Notes: generated from the sequence alone by a model not told the origin. Positions 23,297 to 32,071 are shown, counted from the first letter of the stretch. The stretch is 32,367 nucleotides of DNA from Neomesorhizobium albiziae (GCF_900114255.1 NZ_FOSL01000034.1:1-32367), one strand, 5' to 3'. A program made the numbers and translations.

Positions 23297-24256
23297 TCAG
23301 TCTCCTGTTTGGTTTCGTTGCGTCTCCCGGAAAGCCCGATAGAGCTCATCGAGATGGCTTGAAATATAGGCTCCGAAGTGCGCGCCATCGCGCGCACCCA
23401 GTGCCAGCGTGAAGGCCTTGCCGGTATCGGTTACCTTGGCCTTGACTGCCTTGTCGGCAGAAGACCAGGCGCGCGTTGCGGCTTTGGTGACCTTGCGATC
23501 AGCTTTTCCGAGCTGCGACAGCCGATTGAAAAGCTGGTCGAAACGGGCGTCACTCTGCAGCTCTGAGAATCCGGTTTGCCCAATTGCATCCGTTGCCTGC
23601 TCGGCCGACCCTGGCTTTTCGAAGAGTTTCGAGAGCTGCCACCATCTGTCCCGGCCGACGTTCTTGGCGGCGCCTATCGCCAAGATGACGGCTTGCGGAA
23701 CCTTGCTGCTTACCGACCGCATCTTCGAGAACGTCGTCTCATCGATCGCCAGGGCTGCCTTGGCCGTCTCGGCGCCGTGGCCTTCGTCCAGGACGTGCTG
23801 AGCAAACAGGGTCCGCTCGATGAAGGAGAGGTTGGCGCGTGCTGCGTTCTCCTGCCCCTGGGCAACGATATGATCGCGATCGGAGATCGCCTTTACGACC
23901 GCACGTACCGGCCTGCCCAGCTGCTGTGCCACCTTGAGACGCCGGTGGCCGAATACGGTTTGGAAACGGCCTGGATGCAGGGGGTGAGGCCTGACCAGGA
24001 TCGGCGTGTCCTGGCCCTGGGCGCGGATCACGTCAACCAGCGTCTGGAACTCCTCGTCATCGTCGTCGAGGCGATCACTGACAAAGGAAGCATCGACAAG
24101 CTCCGGTGCCAGGTCGACTACGGAACTCTTCGACAGTTCCTCGAACGACTGCATGATCGAGCGCGAGGCGCCGCGGATCGCATAGTTGGTGACATCATTG
24201 TCCGCTTTCGCAGACGATGGCTTCATGACGCTTCCAAAAATGTCCTTCCTTGCCAT
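23297..24256 (-). CDS. repB: Partition protein RepB, ParB family
   Basis: This 319-residue ParB-family protein binds centromere-like sites and loads with RepA to segregate the plasmid. The ParB core is visible: TLVDVIRAQGQDTPILVRPH, the nucleotide-binding FGHRRLKVAQQLGRPVRAVV, and ENAARANLSFIERTLFAQHV, followed by the helix-turn-helix around AKAALAIDETTFSKMRSVSS. The C-terminal part would dimerise. ATG 24256 has only a weak ribosome site, so translation may depend on repA upstream; the 80-base gap between them contains a palindrome that is its likely binding site. Confidence 0.95.
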   Translation of the reverse strand: MARKDIFGSVMKPSSAKADNDVTNYAIRGASRSIMQSFEELSKSSVVDLAPELVDASFVSDRLDDDDEEFQTLVDVIRAQGQDTPILVRPHPLHPGRFQTVFGHRRLKVAQQLGRPVRAVVKAISDRDHIVAQGQENAARANLSFIERTLFAQHVLDEGHGAETAKAALAIDETTFSKMRSVSSKVPQAVILAIGAAKNVGRDRWWQLSKLFEKPGSAEQATDAIGQTGFSELQSDARFDQLFNRLSQLGKADRKVTKAATRAWSSADKAVKAKVTDTGKAFTLALGARDGAHFGAYISSHLDELYRAFRETQRNQTGD

Positions 24257-24311
24257 TTACCGGCTCCCGATTCGGCTCAGGCCATTGATTGCACGAGGAA
24301 AAAGCCGTGTT

Positions 24312-24325
24312 TTTACTGCAGTAAA
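24312..24325. promoter_or_regulatory. Candidate parS site 1, between repA and repB
   Basis: TTTACTGCAGTAAA is a perfect 14-bp palindrome in the repA-repB gap. A near copy lies upstream of repA, and both continue into TTC on the plus strand. In several repABC plasmids RepB sites sit in these positions. Confidence 0.7.
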
Positions 24326-24336
24326 TTCGACGTCGG

Positions 24337-25539
24337 TCATGACCGGCCCCACGCGCGGTGAACCAGGCCGGTGATTTCGGCGTTGACGGCATCCAGCGAC
24401 TCGATCGCGCGATCATAGGTCGTCCGGGTGAACGCCGATTTCTCGACCTCGTAGAGCGTCTGCTTGGTCAGCCCGGCATCGGAGATCGCCGTCGACTTCA
24501 ACATCGGATTCTCGAGGATCTGTCCAGCCAGCATAGACTGCATGAACCCCACCATCTGAGCCTGCGGGATGTCCGTCGGCTCGTAGCGGGTTATGAGATA
24601 GCGGAACCAGTCGAGGTTTATCCGCGCGCCGGCACTCTTGATGGTTTTGAGGATGCCACCCAGCATGAGCAGGAACTGGCTCATGGACATCAGGTCGAGC
24701 ATTTGGGGATGCACTGTGATCAGCACCGACGTTGCCGCCGACATTGCCGTCAGCGTCAGGTAACCGAGCTGCGGCGGACAGTCGACCACGACCACGTCAT
24801 AACGGTCATCGACCTGGCCGAGTGCGGAGGCGATGCGGGTAAAGAACTGGCGCCCGGCGGCAGACGACTTGTCCTGCATGGCAAGCGGGGTGTCGTATTC
24901 GTATTCCTGGAGCTCGAGGTTTGCCGGAACAATATCCAGGCCGGGGAAATTGGTCGGCAGGATGACATCGGCGATCGGCTTGCGGTCCTCGTCATAGCGG
25001 AGGGCTTCGTACAGGGAGAGGTTCTCGTCGAGCTCGGGCTGAAAGCCGTGCAGTGCCGAAAGTGAGGCCTGCGGGTCGAGGTCGACGGCCAGGACACGGT
25101 GTCCAGTGAGGGCAAGGTACTGTGCCAAATGCGCCGCAGTCGTGGTTTTGCCGCTGCCGCCCTTGAAGTTGACAACGGCGATGACCTGCAGCTTGTCGCC
25201 CGGCTTGCGATGCGGGACGTATTTCTTTATCTCGGTGCGTCCGTGCAGGTCCAGAAATTCTCTGAGCTCGAGCATCTGCTGCGCCGTGTAGGAACGACGG
25301 CCGGATGCGCCCTGTTCGGGGGAGGGGCCTTTGCCTTCCAGGTGAATGCGCTTGAGATTGTTCTGGGAAACGCCAAGATAGTGCGCGACCTCGGCCATCG
25401 AGAAGCTGCGAAGGGTCTTGGTGGCGTTAGGCGGAAACTTCTCCATACGAAGCTGGTTGAGGCGACGCGAGATCTCGGCTCCCTGTTCAAGGATCCTGTC
25501 GTCGAACTCGAATTCGGCGGGTCGCATGGCGTATGTCAT
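24337..25539 (-). CDS. repA: Partition ATPase RepA, ParA family
   Basis: This 400-residue ParA-type ATPase drives plasmid segregation and, with RepB, represses its own operon. The N-terminal about 110 residues carry a helix-turn-helix (FSMAEVAHYLGVSQNNLKRI). The ATPase domain has the deviant Walker A VVNFKGGSGKTTTAAHLAQY, the A' region VLAVDLDPQASLSALHGFQP and the Walker B-type VVVDCPPQLGYLTLTAMSAA. ATG 25539 gives the standard length; no strong ribosome site precedes it. A second ATG four codons later is possible. Two TTTACTGC-type palindromes flank the gene. Confidence 0.95.
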   Translation of the reverse strand: MTYAMRPAEFEFDDRILEQGAEISRRLNQLRMEKFPPNATKTLRSFSMAEVAHYLGVSQNNLKRIHLEGKGPSPEQGASGRRSYTAQQMLELREFLDLHGRTEIKKYVPHRKPGDKLQVIAVVNFKGGSGKTTTAAHLAQYLALTGHRVLAVDLDPQASLSALHGFQPELDENLSLYEALRYDEDRKPIADVILPTNFPGLDIVPANLELQEYEYDTPLAMQDKSSAAGRQFFTRIASALGQVDDRYDVVVVDCPPQLGYLTLTAMSAATSVLITVHPQMLDLMSMSQFLLMLGGILKTIKSAGARINLDWFRYLITRYEPTDIPQAQMVGFMQSMLAGQILENPMLKSTAISDAGLTKQTLYEVEKSAFTRTTYDRAIESLDAVNAEITGLVHRAWGRS

Positions 25540-25630
25540 TTCAAAGAAACCGAACTAGCGCTTTTTGGAGCAAAAGACCCCAATAAGCGCCATTAAGCTC
25601 CGATTCGCATTGGGCAGCAAGGGAATTTAG

Positions 25631-25649
25631 GTTAACGAGAAGTTAACGA
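25631..25649. repeat. Tandem GTTAACGA repeat upstream of repA
   Basis: GTTAACGA occurs at 25631-25638 and 25642-25649, one helical turn (11 bases) apart, about 90 bases before the repA start. Each copy holds the palindrome GTTAAC. It could be part of the repA promoter or a RepA-binding site. Confidence 0.45.
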
Positions 25650-25698
25650 CATGTCTCCACGAACCAGCTCAGGCTGGAGTGAGTAGAAAGAACCGAAA

Positions 25699-25716
25699 AA
25701 TTTACTGCGGTAAATT
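25699..25716. promoter_or_regulatory. Candidate parS site 2, upstream of repA
   Basis: AATTTACTGCGGTAAATT has 7-base arms (AATTTAC/GTAAATT) and matches site 1 over TTTACTGCRGTAAATTC with a single difference. It lies about 160 bases upstream of repA. Confidence 0.65.
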
Positions 25717-25790
25717 CTGACGATGCCGGACGGGCTTTGCACCTGGTGAGAGCCCACCTGACCGTAAGCTGAGCATGACCAGGGCGGGCG

Positions 25791-26296
25791 CGATACCTGA
25801 TCTTCGTCATCCCGGTCTATTATTTCGCAGTGCAGCTCGGCGCGCGACAAGCACTGGCTGCTGATTGCCGTCCATGCCTTCATCAATGTTCGCAATCTCG
25901 CTGTTGATCACCTCTTCGACGATATCCCACGCGAGCTGCGCGACGCGGCGCGGGTCGACGGCGCGATCACCCTGATCAACGACATCTCGATCGAAGTGGG
26001 GGAGGGGCCTTCGTTGTGCTGCTTGGTCCGTCCGGATGCGGCAAATCCACACTGCTGCACGCCATCGCATGAAATCGACGCCGGCTCGATCGTCATTTGA
26101 CGACAAGGACGTCACCGACCTGCCGGCGCGCGAACGGGACGTTGCGATGGTGTTTCAGTCATACGCGCTCTATCCAACGGTGCGGGAAAACATCGGCTTT
26201 CCCTTGAAGATGTGAGGTCTCGACAGGGCGGCCATCGTCGACAGCGTCGACCGCGTCGCGGCCCTTCGCGGCGACCTGCCCACCGAGATGATTTGA
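25791..26296 (+). pseudogene. Fused relics of a sugar ABC transporter permease and ATPase
   Basis: The plus strand first reads pieces of a MalG-type permease (RYLIFVIPVYYFAVQLGA, then HWLLIAVHAFIN and DIPRELRDAARVDGA, the cytoplasmic EAA-type loop). This runs directly into the start of a UgpC/MalK-type ATPase ([14 protein letters not shown], then [17 protein letters not shown]-like and, after further indels, [20 protein letters not shown] and [15 protein letters not shown]). An in-frame TGA at about 26214 and a last piece (GLDRAAIVDSVDRVAALRGD) complete it. A deletion joined the two genes and frameshifts followed, so it is clearly non-functional. The Walker A glycines and the Q-loop are still readable. 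It records a lost carbohydrate uptake operon to the right of the replication genes. Confidence 0.82.
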
Positions 26297-26875
26297 CGTT
26301 TCTGGCGGGTGGTGGGATGCAGTCTTCTGTCCGGCCTGTCGATGCGGTCTGTGTTATGACCGCTGGCCCTGATGGTATCCGCGAACTGGGTCCCATTCTG
26401 GTTTGCAGGCTATGATGCCTCGGACATTCGGCGGGGGCGTCCCTGTTTCCGGTCTGACCGGTACGCCATCACATCGCTTCGCCCTCACAAACTCCTGGAG
26501 CGCTTTTCCTGGATTTTGATCTACGCGACAGCGTCGTCGGAGACCGATAGGTGCCGCCTTTGGTCATGATTGCCCAGACGGACGCGCAGGCCGGTTGCCG
26601 AACATCAGGTCGCGGATGACGACCAGGCTCCAGCGATCCCCAGGGCCTCGAGAGTCAGATCGATCGGGGCAGCCCGAGCATGGTCGTCCATGCGCACTCC
26701 AAAAACCTATTGCAAGATAAGATCAGTTGATTTTTTCTTACAACCGGTTGCATTATGCAATTAGACCGGCGCTCTGGGCGGGCGGGGCAAGCACATATCA
26801 AATCCGACTGCGCCCTAGCGCAGACCATATTGCATTGCGCCTCGGTCGCGCGGCGCTTGGGAGGAGAATGAGAGT
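26297..26875. other. No gene recognised; contains an orphan operator
   Basis: About 580 bases without convincing coding sequence on either strand. The right third is AT-rich and promoter-like and contains overlapping palindromes, described separately. The rest is probably decayed transporter sequence. Confidence 0.45.
26741..26760. promoter_or_regulatory. LacI-type operator with an overlapping palindrome
   Basis: CAACCGGTTG (26741-26750) is a perfect palindrome with the AACCGGTT core typical of LacI-family operators. It overlaps TTGCATTATGCAA (26748-26760), a second perfect palindrome. Both lie in an AT-rich promoter-like stretch with no intact LacI gene or sugar operon beside it, so this is probably a leftover control region. 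Confidence 0.5.
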
Positions 26876-27014
26876 ATGGCTAAGCTCGTGTTCGGAATGA
26901 ACCCGTCCCTGGACGGCTGTCGACCATATGGCGTTTGCGCCAAGCCCCACGCTCTTCCGCCACTTCATCGAGGAGGCTCAGGCGCTCGCCCTCGCCGAGG
27001 GAGCTGAGATCTAG
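26876..27014 (+). pseudogene. Relic of a dihydrofolate reductase-family (RibD C-terminal-like) gene
   Basis: ATG 26876, preceded by GGAGGAGA, opens a frame reading AKLVFGMNPSLDG, the typical start of small DHFR-like proteins. After an indel near 26925 another frame reads VDHMAFAPSPTLFRHFIEEA and then stops at 27012-27014. The rest of the normal about 190-residue protein is absent. Confidence 0.72.
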
Positions 27015-27145
27015 CTGTGGTGGCCTCTCGGCTTGCCGAGGTAACGAAGGACAACCGACGGGACGGGCTGATCGTAGATGGCTGCTTTCATGGTTCTCTT
27101 GCTCCGCCATCACTCGCTTGCCGGAGAGCCGCGCTCGCAGCCACT

Positions 27146-27982
27146 TCAGTTCTTGACGAACTCCAGAAGGTCGGCGTTCAACACATCAGCATTCACCGTC
27201 AGCATCCCGTGCGAGAAACCGGGATAGGTCTTCAGCGAGCCGTTCGGCAACAGCTTGACCGCCTTAAAGGCCGAGGCGGCGATCGGAACGACCTGATCGT
27301 CCTCGCCGTGCAGCACCAGCGTCGGTACGGTAATCGCCTTGAGGTCGTCGGTCTGGTCGGTTTCCGAGAAGGCCTTGATGCCATCGTAGTGGGCCTTGGC
27401 GCTCCCCATCATGCCCTGCCGCCACCAGTTCTGGATGATGCCTTCATGGATCGTCGCGCCCTCGCGGTTGAAGCCGTAGAACGGGCCTGACGGGACGTCG
27501 CGGAAGAACTGCGCGCGGTTGCTGGCCAGTGCCGACCGAAAGCCGTCGAAGACCTCCATCGGCGTGCCTTCGGGGTTGTCGTCGGTCTTCAACATCAGCG
27601 GCGGAATGGCGGCGACGAAGACGGCTTTGGCCACCCGGCCTGCAGCTTCGCCATGTCGCGCCACGTATCGCGCGACTTCACCGCCTCCGGTGGAATGGCC
27701 GATATGGACCGCGTTCTTCAGGTCCAGCGCCCTGGCGACGGCAAACGCGTCGGCAGCGTAGTGATCGATGTCGTGACCGTCGGCGACCTGCCCCGAGCGT
27801 CCGTGGCCGCGCCGGTCATGCGCGACGACGCGATAGCCCTTCGACAGAAAGAAAAGCATCTGCGCGTCCCAGTCGTCGGAAGTGAGCGGCCAACCATGGT
27901 GAAAAACGATCGGCTGGGCATCCTTGGGACCCCAGTCCTTGTAGAAAATCTGTACGTCGTCGTCGGTCGTGACGAAGCCCAT
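27146..27982 (-). CDS. Alpha/beta hydrolase, non-heme chloroperoxidase/esterase type
   Basis: This 278-residue serine hydrolase of the cofactor-free haloperoxidase/arylesterase group has the oxyanion-side HHGWPLTSDDW, nucleophile elbow GHSTGGG with Ser97, Asp228/229 in LHGEDDQVVP and His258 in PGFSHGM. These enzymes hydrolyse esters, and some halogenate in the presence of peroxide in vitro. ATG 27982 follows AAGGAG by seven bases and gives a cytoplasmic protein. Upstream, however, the frame stays open to 28153 and encodes a convincing Tat signal (LSRRDVLISASALAASFAFP, then TARAAGPA) with no ATG, GTG or TTG to start it; only a CTG at 28108 is available. Either the exported form was lost by a start-codon mutation or it uses CTG. 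The isochorismatase-type gene upstream is in the same orientation. Confidence 0.87.
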   Translation of the reverse strand: MGFVTTDDDVQIFYKDWGPKDAQPIVFHHGWPLTSDDWDAQMLFFLSKGYRVVAHDRRGHGRSGQVADGHDIDHYAADAFAVARALDLKNAVHIGHSTGGGEVARYVARHGEAAGRVAKAVFVAAIPPLMLKTDDNPEGTPMEVFDGFRSALASNRAQFFRDVPSGPFYGFNREGATIHEGIIQNWWRQGMMGSAKAHYDGIKAFSETDQTDDLKAITVPTLVLHGEDDQVVPIAASAFKAVKLLPNGSLKTYPGFSHGMLTVNADVLNADLLEFVKN

Positions 27983-28301
27983 GGTGTGTTCTCCTTCTGG
28001 AGTATCGTGGGTGGCAGGCCCCGCGGCACGCGCGGTACCCACTGGAAAGGCGAAGCTTGCGGCAAGCGCCGAGGCCGAGATCAGGACGTCGCGGCGGCTA
28101 AGCGGCAGTCCAAGCGTGAAGCTGGGAGGCGTTGAGGAGTCTCCGTGAGTTATTCAAAAGGCGGCGGGTGGGATCACACGCAATCGCCGCACATGAGCGG
28201 ATTTGTTTCGGTAGAAGGTTTCCCTGTGAGGTGAGGGCGGCGAGGGCCGGCAAACGGATCGATTCCGACCCTCACCGATATGCTCGCCATGCCGGCCGGG
28301 A

Positions 28302-28946
28302 TCAGCCAGCTACTGGCGTGTTGAGAAGCTGCTGCTCCCAAAGATACGCGATGCCGCTGCCGCCGAAGTGCTGGATGAGAATCTCGGTCAGCTCCTCGAC
28401 ATGCTCGGTGCGCGCCCAATCGCGTTGCCATTCGCCAGCGAGCGCCATCACGGTCATCACGTTCGCGCCGGCGGCGATCATTCGCTGGACGGCAACTTCG
28501 TGAGACTCCTTCGAAATCCCGCCCGACGCGTCAGTGATCACGGTCACGTCCCAGCCTTCGCCGGCGGCCTGGATCACAGGCATTGCGACGCAGACCTCGG
28601 TCCACAGGCCGGCGATGATCAGCTGCTTGCGGCCGGTCGCCTTGACGACGTTCACCACATTCTCGTCCTGCCAGGTGTTCACCCAGGTGCGATCGATGAC
28701 TTCCTGGTCCGGGAATACGTCGGTGATCTGCTTAAAGAGAAGTCCACCGCGCGCCGCGATCACGCTGGTGAGAATGGTCGGAACATTGAAGGCTTTTGCT
28801 AGCTTCGCCAGCGCCGTCGTGTTGTTGACCACCATGTGCGGATCGTGGCTGTTCAGGTTTGCGAGCTGGTAAGGCTGGTGGTCGATCAGAACGAGGACAG
28901 AGTCTTCGGGGCGAAGAAGCGAATCGAGGCCGTTACGAGGGGTCAT
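28302..28946 (-). CDS. Isochorismatase-family cysteine hydrolase, YcaC-like
   Basis: This 214-residue protein has the isochorismatase fold, in the YcaC-like branch of unknown substrate. Asp22 in VLVLIDHQPYQLAN and Cys119 in IIAGLWTEVCVAMPV mark the active site, and the conserved VITDASGGISKESHEVAVQR follows. It is probably a cytoplasmic amide or C-N hydrolase. ATG 28946 follows GGAAG at a normal distance. The divergent LysR-type gene starts 155 bases away and is the likely regulator. The alpha/beta hydrolase gene downstream, on the same strand, may be part of the same unit. Such pairs are frequent in rhizobia and are often annotated as stress or detoxification genes, which is not proof of role. 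Confidence 0.9.
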   Translation of the reverse strand: MTPRNGLDSLLRPEDSVLVLIDHQPYQLANLNSHDPHMVVNNTTALAKLAKAFNVPTILTSVIAARGGLLFKQITDVFPDQEVIDRTWVNTWQDENVVNVVKATGRKQLIIAGLWTEVCVAMPVIQAAGEGWDVTVITDASGGISKESHEVAVQRMIAAGANVMTVMALAGEWQRDWARTEHVEELTEILIQHFGGSGIAYLWEQQLLNTPVAG

Positions 28947-29055
28947 CAAGACTTCCTTTCTCTGCCGCCATGGACGGCAGCGGGTTCACGGGAGACATGC
29001 GCCAGCGGGCGACGTTGCCTGAACGCAATTTGCTGTTCCTTTTGGTAATTCGGTA

Positions 29056-29072
29056 GTGCCATAGTGAGGCAC
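29056..29072. promoter_or_regulatory. Short inverted repeat, possible LysR binding site
   Basis: GTGCC (29056-29060) and GGCAC (29068-29072) are reverse complements separated by seven bases, about 30 bases before the lysR-type start in the divergent promoter. The spacing is close to but not exactly the T-N11-A pattern. Confidence 0.4.
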
Positions 29073-29100
29073 GCTGTGTCGCGAAACGAGGAACGCCGAC

Positions 29101-29994
29101 TTGGACATCGAGGACCTACAGACATTCGTCGCCGTGGCAGACGCAGGGGGCGTATCGGCCGCCGCGCGCCGGCTCGGCGTCTCCAAGTCAATCGTCAGCC
29201 GGCGGCTTTTCCGGATCGAGGCAGAACTCGGCGTTCAGCTTCTTGCACGAACGACCCGCGGCGCGGCACTTACGGAAGCGGGGATCACGTTCAGGGATCA
29301 TGCGGCCCGAGCCAGTGCCGAGATCGATACGGCCAGGGAAGCGATCCTCCCAACCGGTGAGATGCGCGGCCGCCTGAGGGTTGCCATGCCGCTTACTTTC
29401 GGCCCAACCCACTTTGCCCCCGTGCTCGCGGAAATGGCGCGCCAGCACCCGAAGCTTCACATCCATACCTCCTATAGCGATCGCTTCGTCGATCTCATCG
29501 CAGAGGGCTTCGATTGCGCGATCCGGGGCGCTTACCTTCAGGACTCCAACCTGGTAGCGAAGCGCGTCGGACCGATCCATGGAAAGCTGGTCGCAAGCCC
29601 GGATTATATCGAGGTGCACGGGTCACCTGAGACACTGGACGAACTCGTCACCCATCAGGCCCTCATGCAAGGAACGGAAGCCTGGCAGTTCATGGATGGC
29701 GACAAGATCGTCACGGTTCAGCCGCAGGGTAGGTTCAAGGCCGACAGTGCCACGGCACTTGCCGCCGCTGCAGTGGCAGGGCTTGGTATCGCCTGGCTTC
29801 CCGATTGCGTCACATACGACTATGTGACCTCTGGTGCGCTGGTTCCGGTCATGACGCGCTATCCGGTACCTCCGGGAGCCGCCTATGTCGTGCGCCCGCC
29901 GGGTCAGCATCCGACGCGGAAAGTGCGGGTGCTCACCGAAATGCTGACTGAGTATTTCAAACGGAACCCGGAACTTTGGGGTCTCGATCGCTAG
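29101..29994 (+). CDS. LysR-family transcriptional regulator
   Basis: This 297-residue regulator has the N-terminal winged helix (DLQTFVAVADAGGVSAAARR, then LGVSKSIVSRRLFRIEAELG and LLARTTRGAALTEAG) and a periplasmic-binding-like sensor domain (LRVAMPLTFGPTHFAPVLAE, FDCAIRGAYLQDSNLVAKRV). The protein ends with a Lys/Arg-rich LTEMLTEYFKRNPELWGL. TTG 29101 is the only start that preserves the first helix and has GAGGAA nine bases upstream. It is divergent from the isochorismatase/alpha-beta hydrolase genes and probably controls them. The ligand is unknown. Confidence 0.92.
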   Translation: MDIEDLQTFVAVADAGGVSAAARRLGVSKSIVSRRLFRIEAELGVQLLARTTRGAALTEAGITFRDHAARASAEIDTAREAILPTGEMRGRLRVAMPLTFGPTHFAPVLAEMARQHPKLHIHTSYSDRFVDLIAEGFDCAIRGAYLQDSNLVAKRVGPIHGKLVASPDYIEVHGSPETLDELVTHQALMQGTEAWQFMDGDKIVTVQPQGRFKADSATALAAAAVAGLGIAWLPDCVTYDYVTSGALVPVMTRYPVPPGAAYVVRPPGQHPTRKVRVLTEMLTEYFKRNPELWGLDR

Positions 29995-30441
29995 AACGCA
30001 AACGGTTCAAAGCATTGTCAAGGAACCGTGTTCGACGGTCGCTCTATACAGTCTGCTTTGGGGTCGTCAGCGGAATGGCAGCTTTCTGGCCAGTTCGTTC
30101 CAGAACCGGGAGCGGTCGGCTGCCGGTAGCGGCCGTGCGGCGTAGAAGCTCAGTCGAACGTGTTCCATAGTTCTGATATCGGTCCGCTATGAGCACCTGT
30201 TTGCCTGAGTTGCGAGATCACGTCTGGACGAAGAACGGTCCCTGGGGGCGCGATCTATGAAACAGCAGTGCCGTCGGCATTGCTGCATGCGCGAGAGAAG
30301 ATGAATTCTCAACAGGAGTTGGCTGCCGTGACGGAGGCAGCCCAATGACGGCGGAATGGTATGAGAGGCAGCTAAGGGTCGACTCAAGCCGTGGCGCGAA
30401 CGGCGGCTCCGGAGAAGCGTCAGAAAGGCCGGCAGTAGGCG
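29995..30441. other. No gene recognised
   Basis: About 450 bases between the LysR-type gene and the squalene-cyclase-like pseudogene. Frames on both strands are short and of poor protein character. No terminator, repeat or RNA gene was recognised. Confidence 0.4.
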
Positions 30442-31407
30442 CTATGTCTCCCACCATCTGAGCACCCGAAACGCTCGGAGCGTGACCCACCTTGAGGGCT
30501 TGCCTGGCCCGTCGTCGACCTCGAACCACACCCGCCCCGGCAAGCGCCAGTCGAGGGACCACGTGCCGTCCTCCAGGCGTCTGGAACGAATGTGGTTGAC
30601 GGCCTCGCCGAGCCGCGGATCGGGATTGGCGCCGGTAAGCATCGCGGAGGATCGGAAATAGTCGAGCGCACGCAACACGTCGTAGCGCCAACGGTTCGGG
30701 TGCAGGAAGGACAGAAATCGCTCGTCTGCCGGCTCACCCGTGCTGAGACGGCGGAAGAGCTTGCGCTTGAGGAGATATTCCTCGCCCGACTTGCGCGCCT
30801 CTCGGGATTGAGGCGTGCCGCCGGTAGCTCTTTCATACTCAAGCAGTCCCTCCAGCACATTGATCACGGTGTGGAATGACGAACGAACCGAGCCGTTGGC
30901 CCTCTCGCAGTTCCAGCCGCCGTCGCCCTAACGCTCGTCGATCAGCCTGGCAACGATGGGCGAGACGTCGACCCCGAAATAGGCGCCGTCGGCGACCGTC
31001 CGGCCGTTGATACACTCCTCGATCTCGCCTTCCCAGTAGGGCTGGCCGCCCTCATCCCAGCGTGAGTTGGCGCCAATCAATTCGACCGTTCGTGCGGCCC
31101 GGTCCGACGCGGGATCGAGACCGAGCTCCCGGAGCTGCGTCAACGAAAAACACGTGGCCGTCCATGGCTGACCGCGTTCCTTCCACTCGCGAGGCTCGAA
31201 ATCCGCCGGGACAAAGGAGCCGCCGGCCCATTGCCCGTCCTCGTCCTGGTAGGAGAGAAGTCTTGCTCCCCAGCCTTCAGTCTCCACCTTGGCCCGCTCG
31301 ACCCTCCACTCCGACTCCTGGGCATCCAACAGGTCGCGCTTCACCTGCCACCGGATCGATGGGTCGGAGTCGAGAAGCCAGTCTATCACCGAACCGCAAT
31401 CAGTCAT
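30442..31407 (-). pseudogene. Squalene-cyclase/prenyltransferase-repeat protein with one in-frame amber stop
   Basis: One frame of 321 codons encodes an alpha-alpha-barrel protein of the terpene-cyclase/prenyltransferase-repeat class, interrupted only by TAG at 30928-30930. Before it: DSDPSIRWQVKRDLLDAQES, SYQDEDGQWAGG and WDEGGQPYWEGEIEECINGR, ending VARLIDER. After it, immediately: GDGGWNCERANGSVRSSFHT, the YLLKRKLFRRLS segment, HPNRWRYDVLRALDYF and LEDGTWSLDWRLPGRVWFEV. The QxxDGGW-type repeats identify the fold. Gln (CAG) is the natural residue before GDGGW, so a single C-to-T change explains the stop. ATG 31407 follows GAGAGG. Unless suppressed, the product is a 159-residue fragment. The function of intact relatives is unknown to me. 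Confidence 0.82.
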
Positions 31408-31598
31408 GCGGGCAAACCTCTCAGCAGGTCGAGGTCAGTAGCTTTTTAGTCGCTTCCACTGACCTGTACCAGCCCGTGAGAGATCCGGCAGCCCTGTCGG
31501 TCTTCCAAAAGCAGATGAGGTGGATGGCTCCCGCTCCCGGCATCACAGTGCCAAAGTGGGTTTGCTGTCAGGCAACCCGAGCCAAGGAGCCATCCGCC

Positions 31599-32070
31599 AT
31601 GCAGACTACCACCGTGGGCCTTGATCTGGCCAAGCGCATTTTTCAAATTCATGCTGTCGACGCATCTGGAAACGTTGTTGTGCGCAAGGCACTGCGGCGA
31701 TCGCAGGTTCTTCCGTTTTTCACCAAGTTGCCGCCCTGCCTGATCGGCATGGAGGCGTGCGGCATCGCATCACTGGGCTCGAGGGCTGACGGAGCTCGGC
31801 CATGAAGTCCGCCTGATGCCACCGGCCTACGTGAAGCCCTATGTGAAGCGCGGTAAGAATGATGCGGTGGACGCGGCAGCGATTTGCGAAGCGGTGACAC
31901 GCCCGACCATGCGTTTCGTTGTGATGAAGTCAGCCGAGCAGCAAGCGGCCCTGTCGCTTCACTGGACCAGCAATCTTCTGGTCAAGCAGCGCACGCAGCT
32001 GGTGAACATGATCCGCGGCCTGTTGTCCGAGTTCGGTATGGATATTCCCGAAGGTTTGGAGCGGGCGCTT
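31599..32070 (+). pseudogene. IS110-family transposase, frameshifted and truncated
   Basis: The N-terminal DEDD catalytic half of an IS110 transposase starts at ATG 31599 with AGGAG upstream: Asp in VGLDLAKRIFQIHAVD, Glu in CLIGMEACG, and, in another frame, the paired Asp in KRGKNDAVDAAAICEAVTRP. A one-base loss near 31766-31768 separates ACGI from HHWARGLTELGHEVRLMPPA. The gene runs on through SAEQQAALSLHWTSNLLVKQ and ends abruptly after DIPEGLERAL, where IS630-type sequence begins. The C-terminal Ser-containing half is missing. Confidence 0.87.
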
Positions 32071-32071
32071 A

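Noticed and set aside
31062-31598. A long plus-strand frame running into the IS110 transposase
   Set aside because: The part before ATG 31599 is antisense to the squalene-cyclase-like gene and rich in Pro, Arg and Ser. The transposase begins at 31599.
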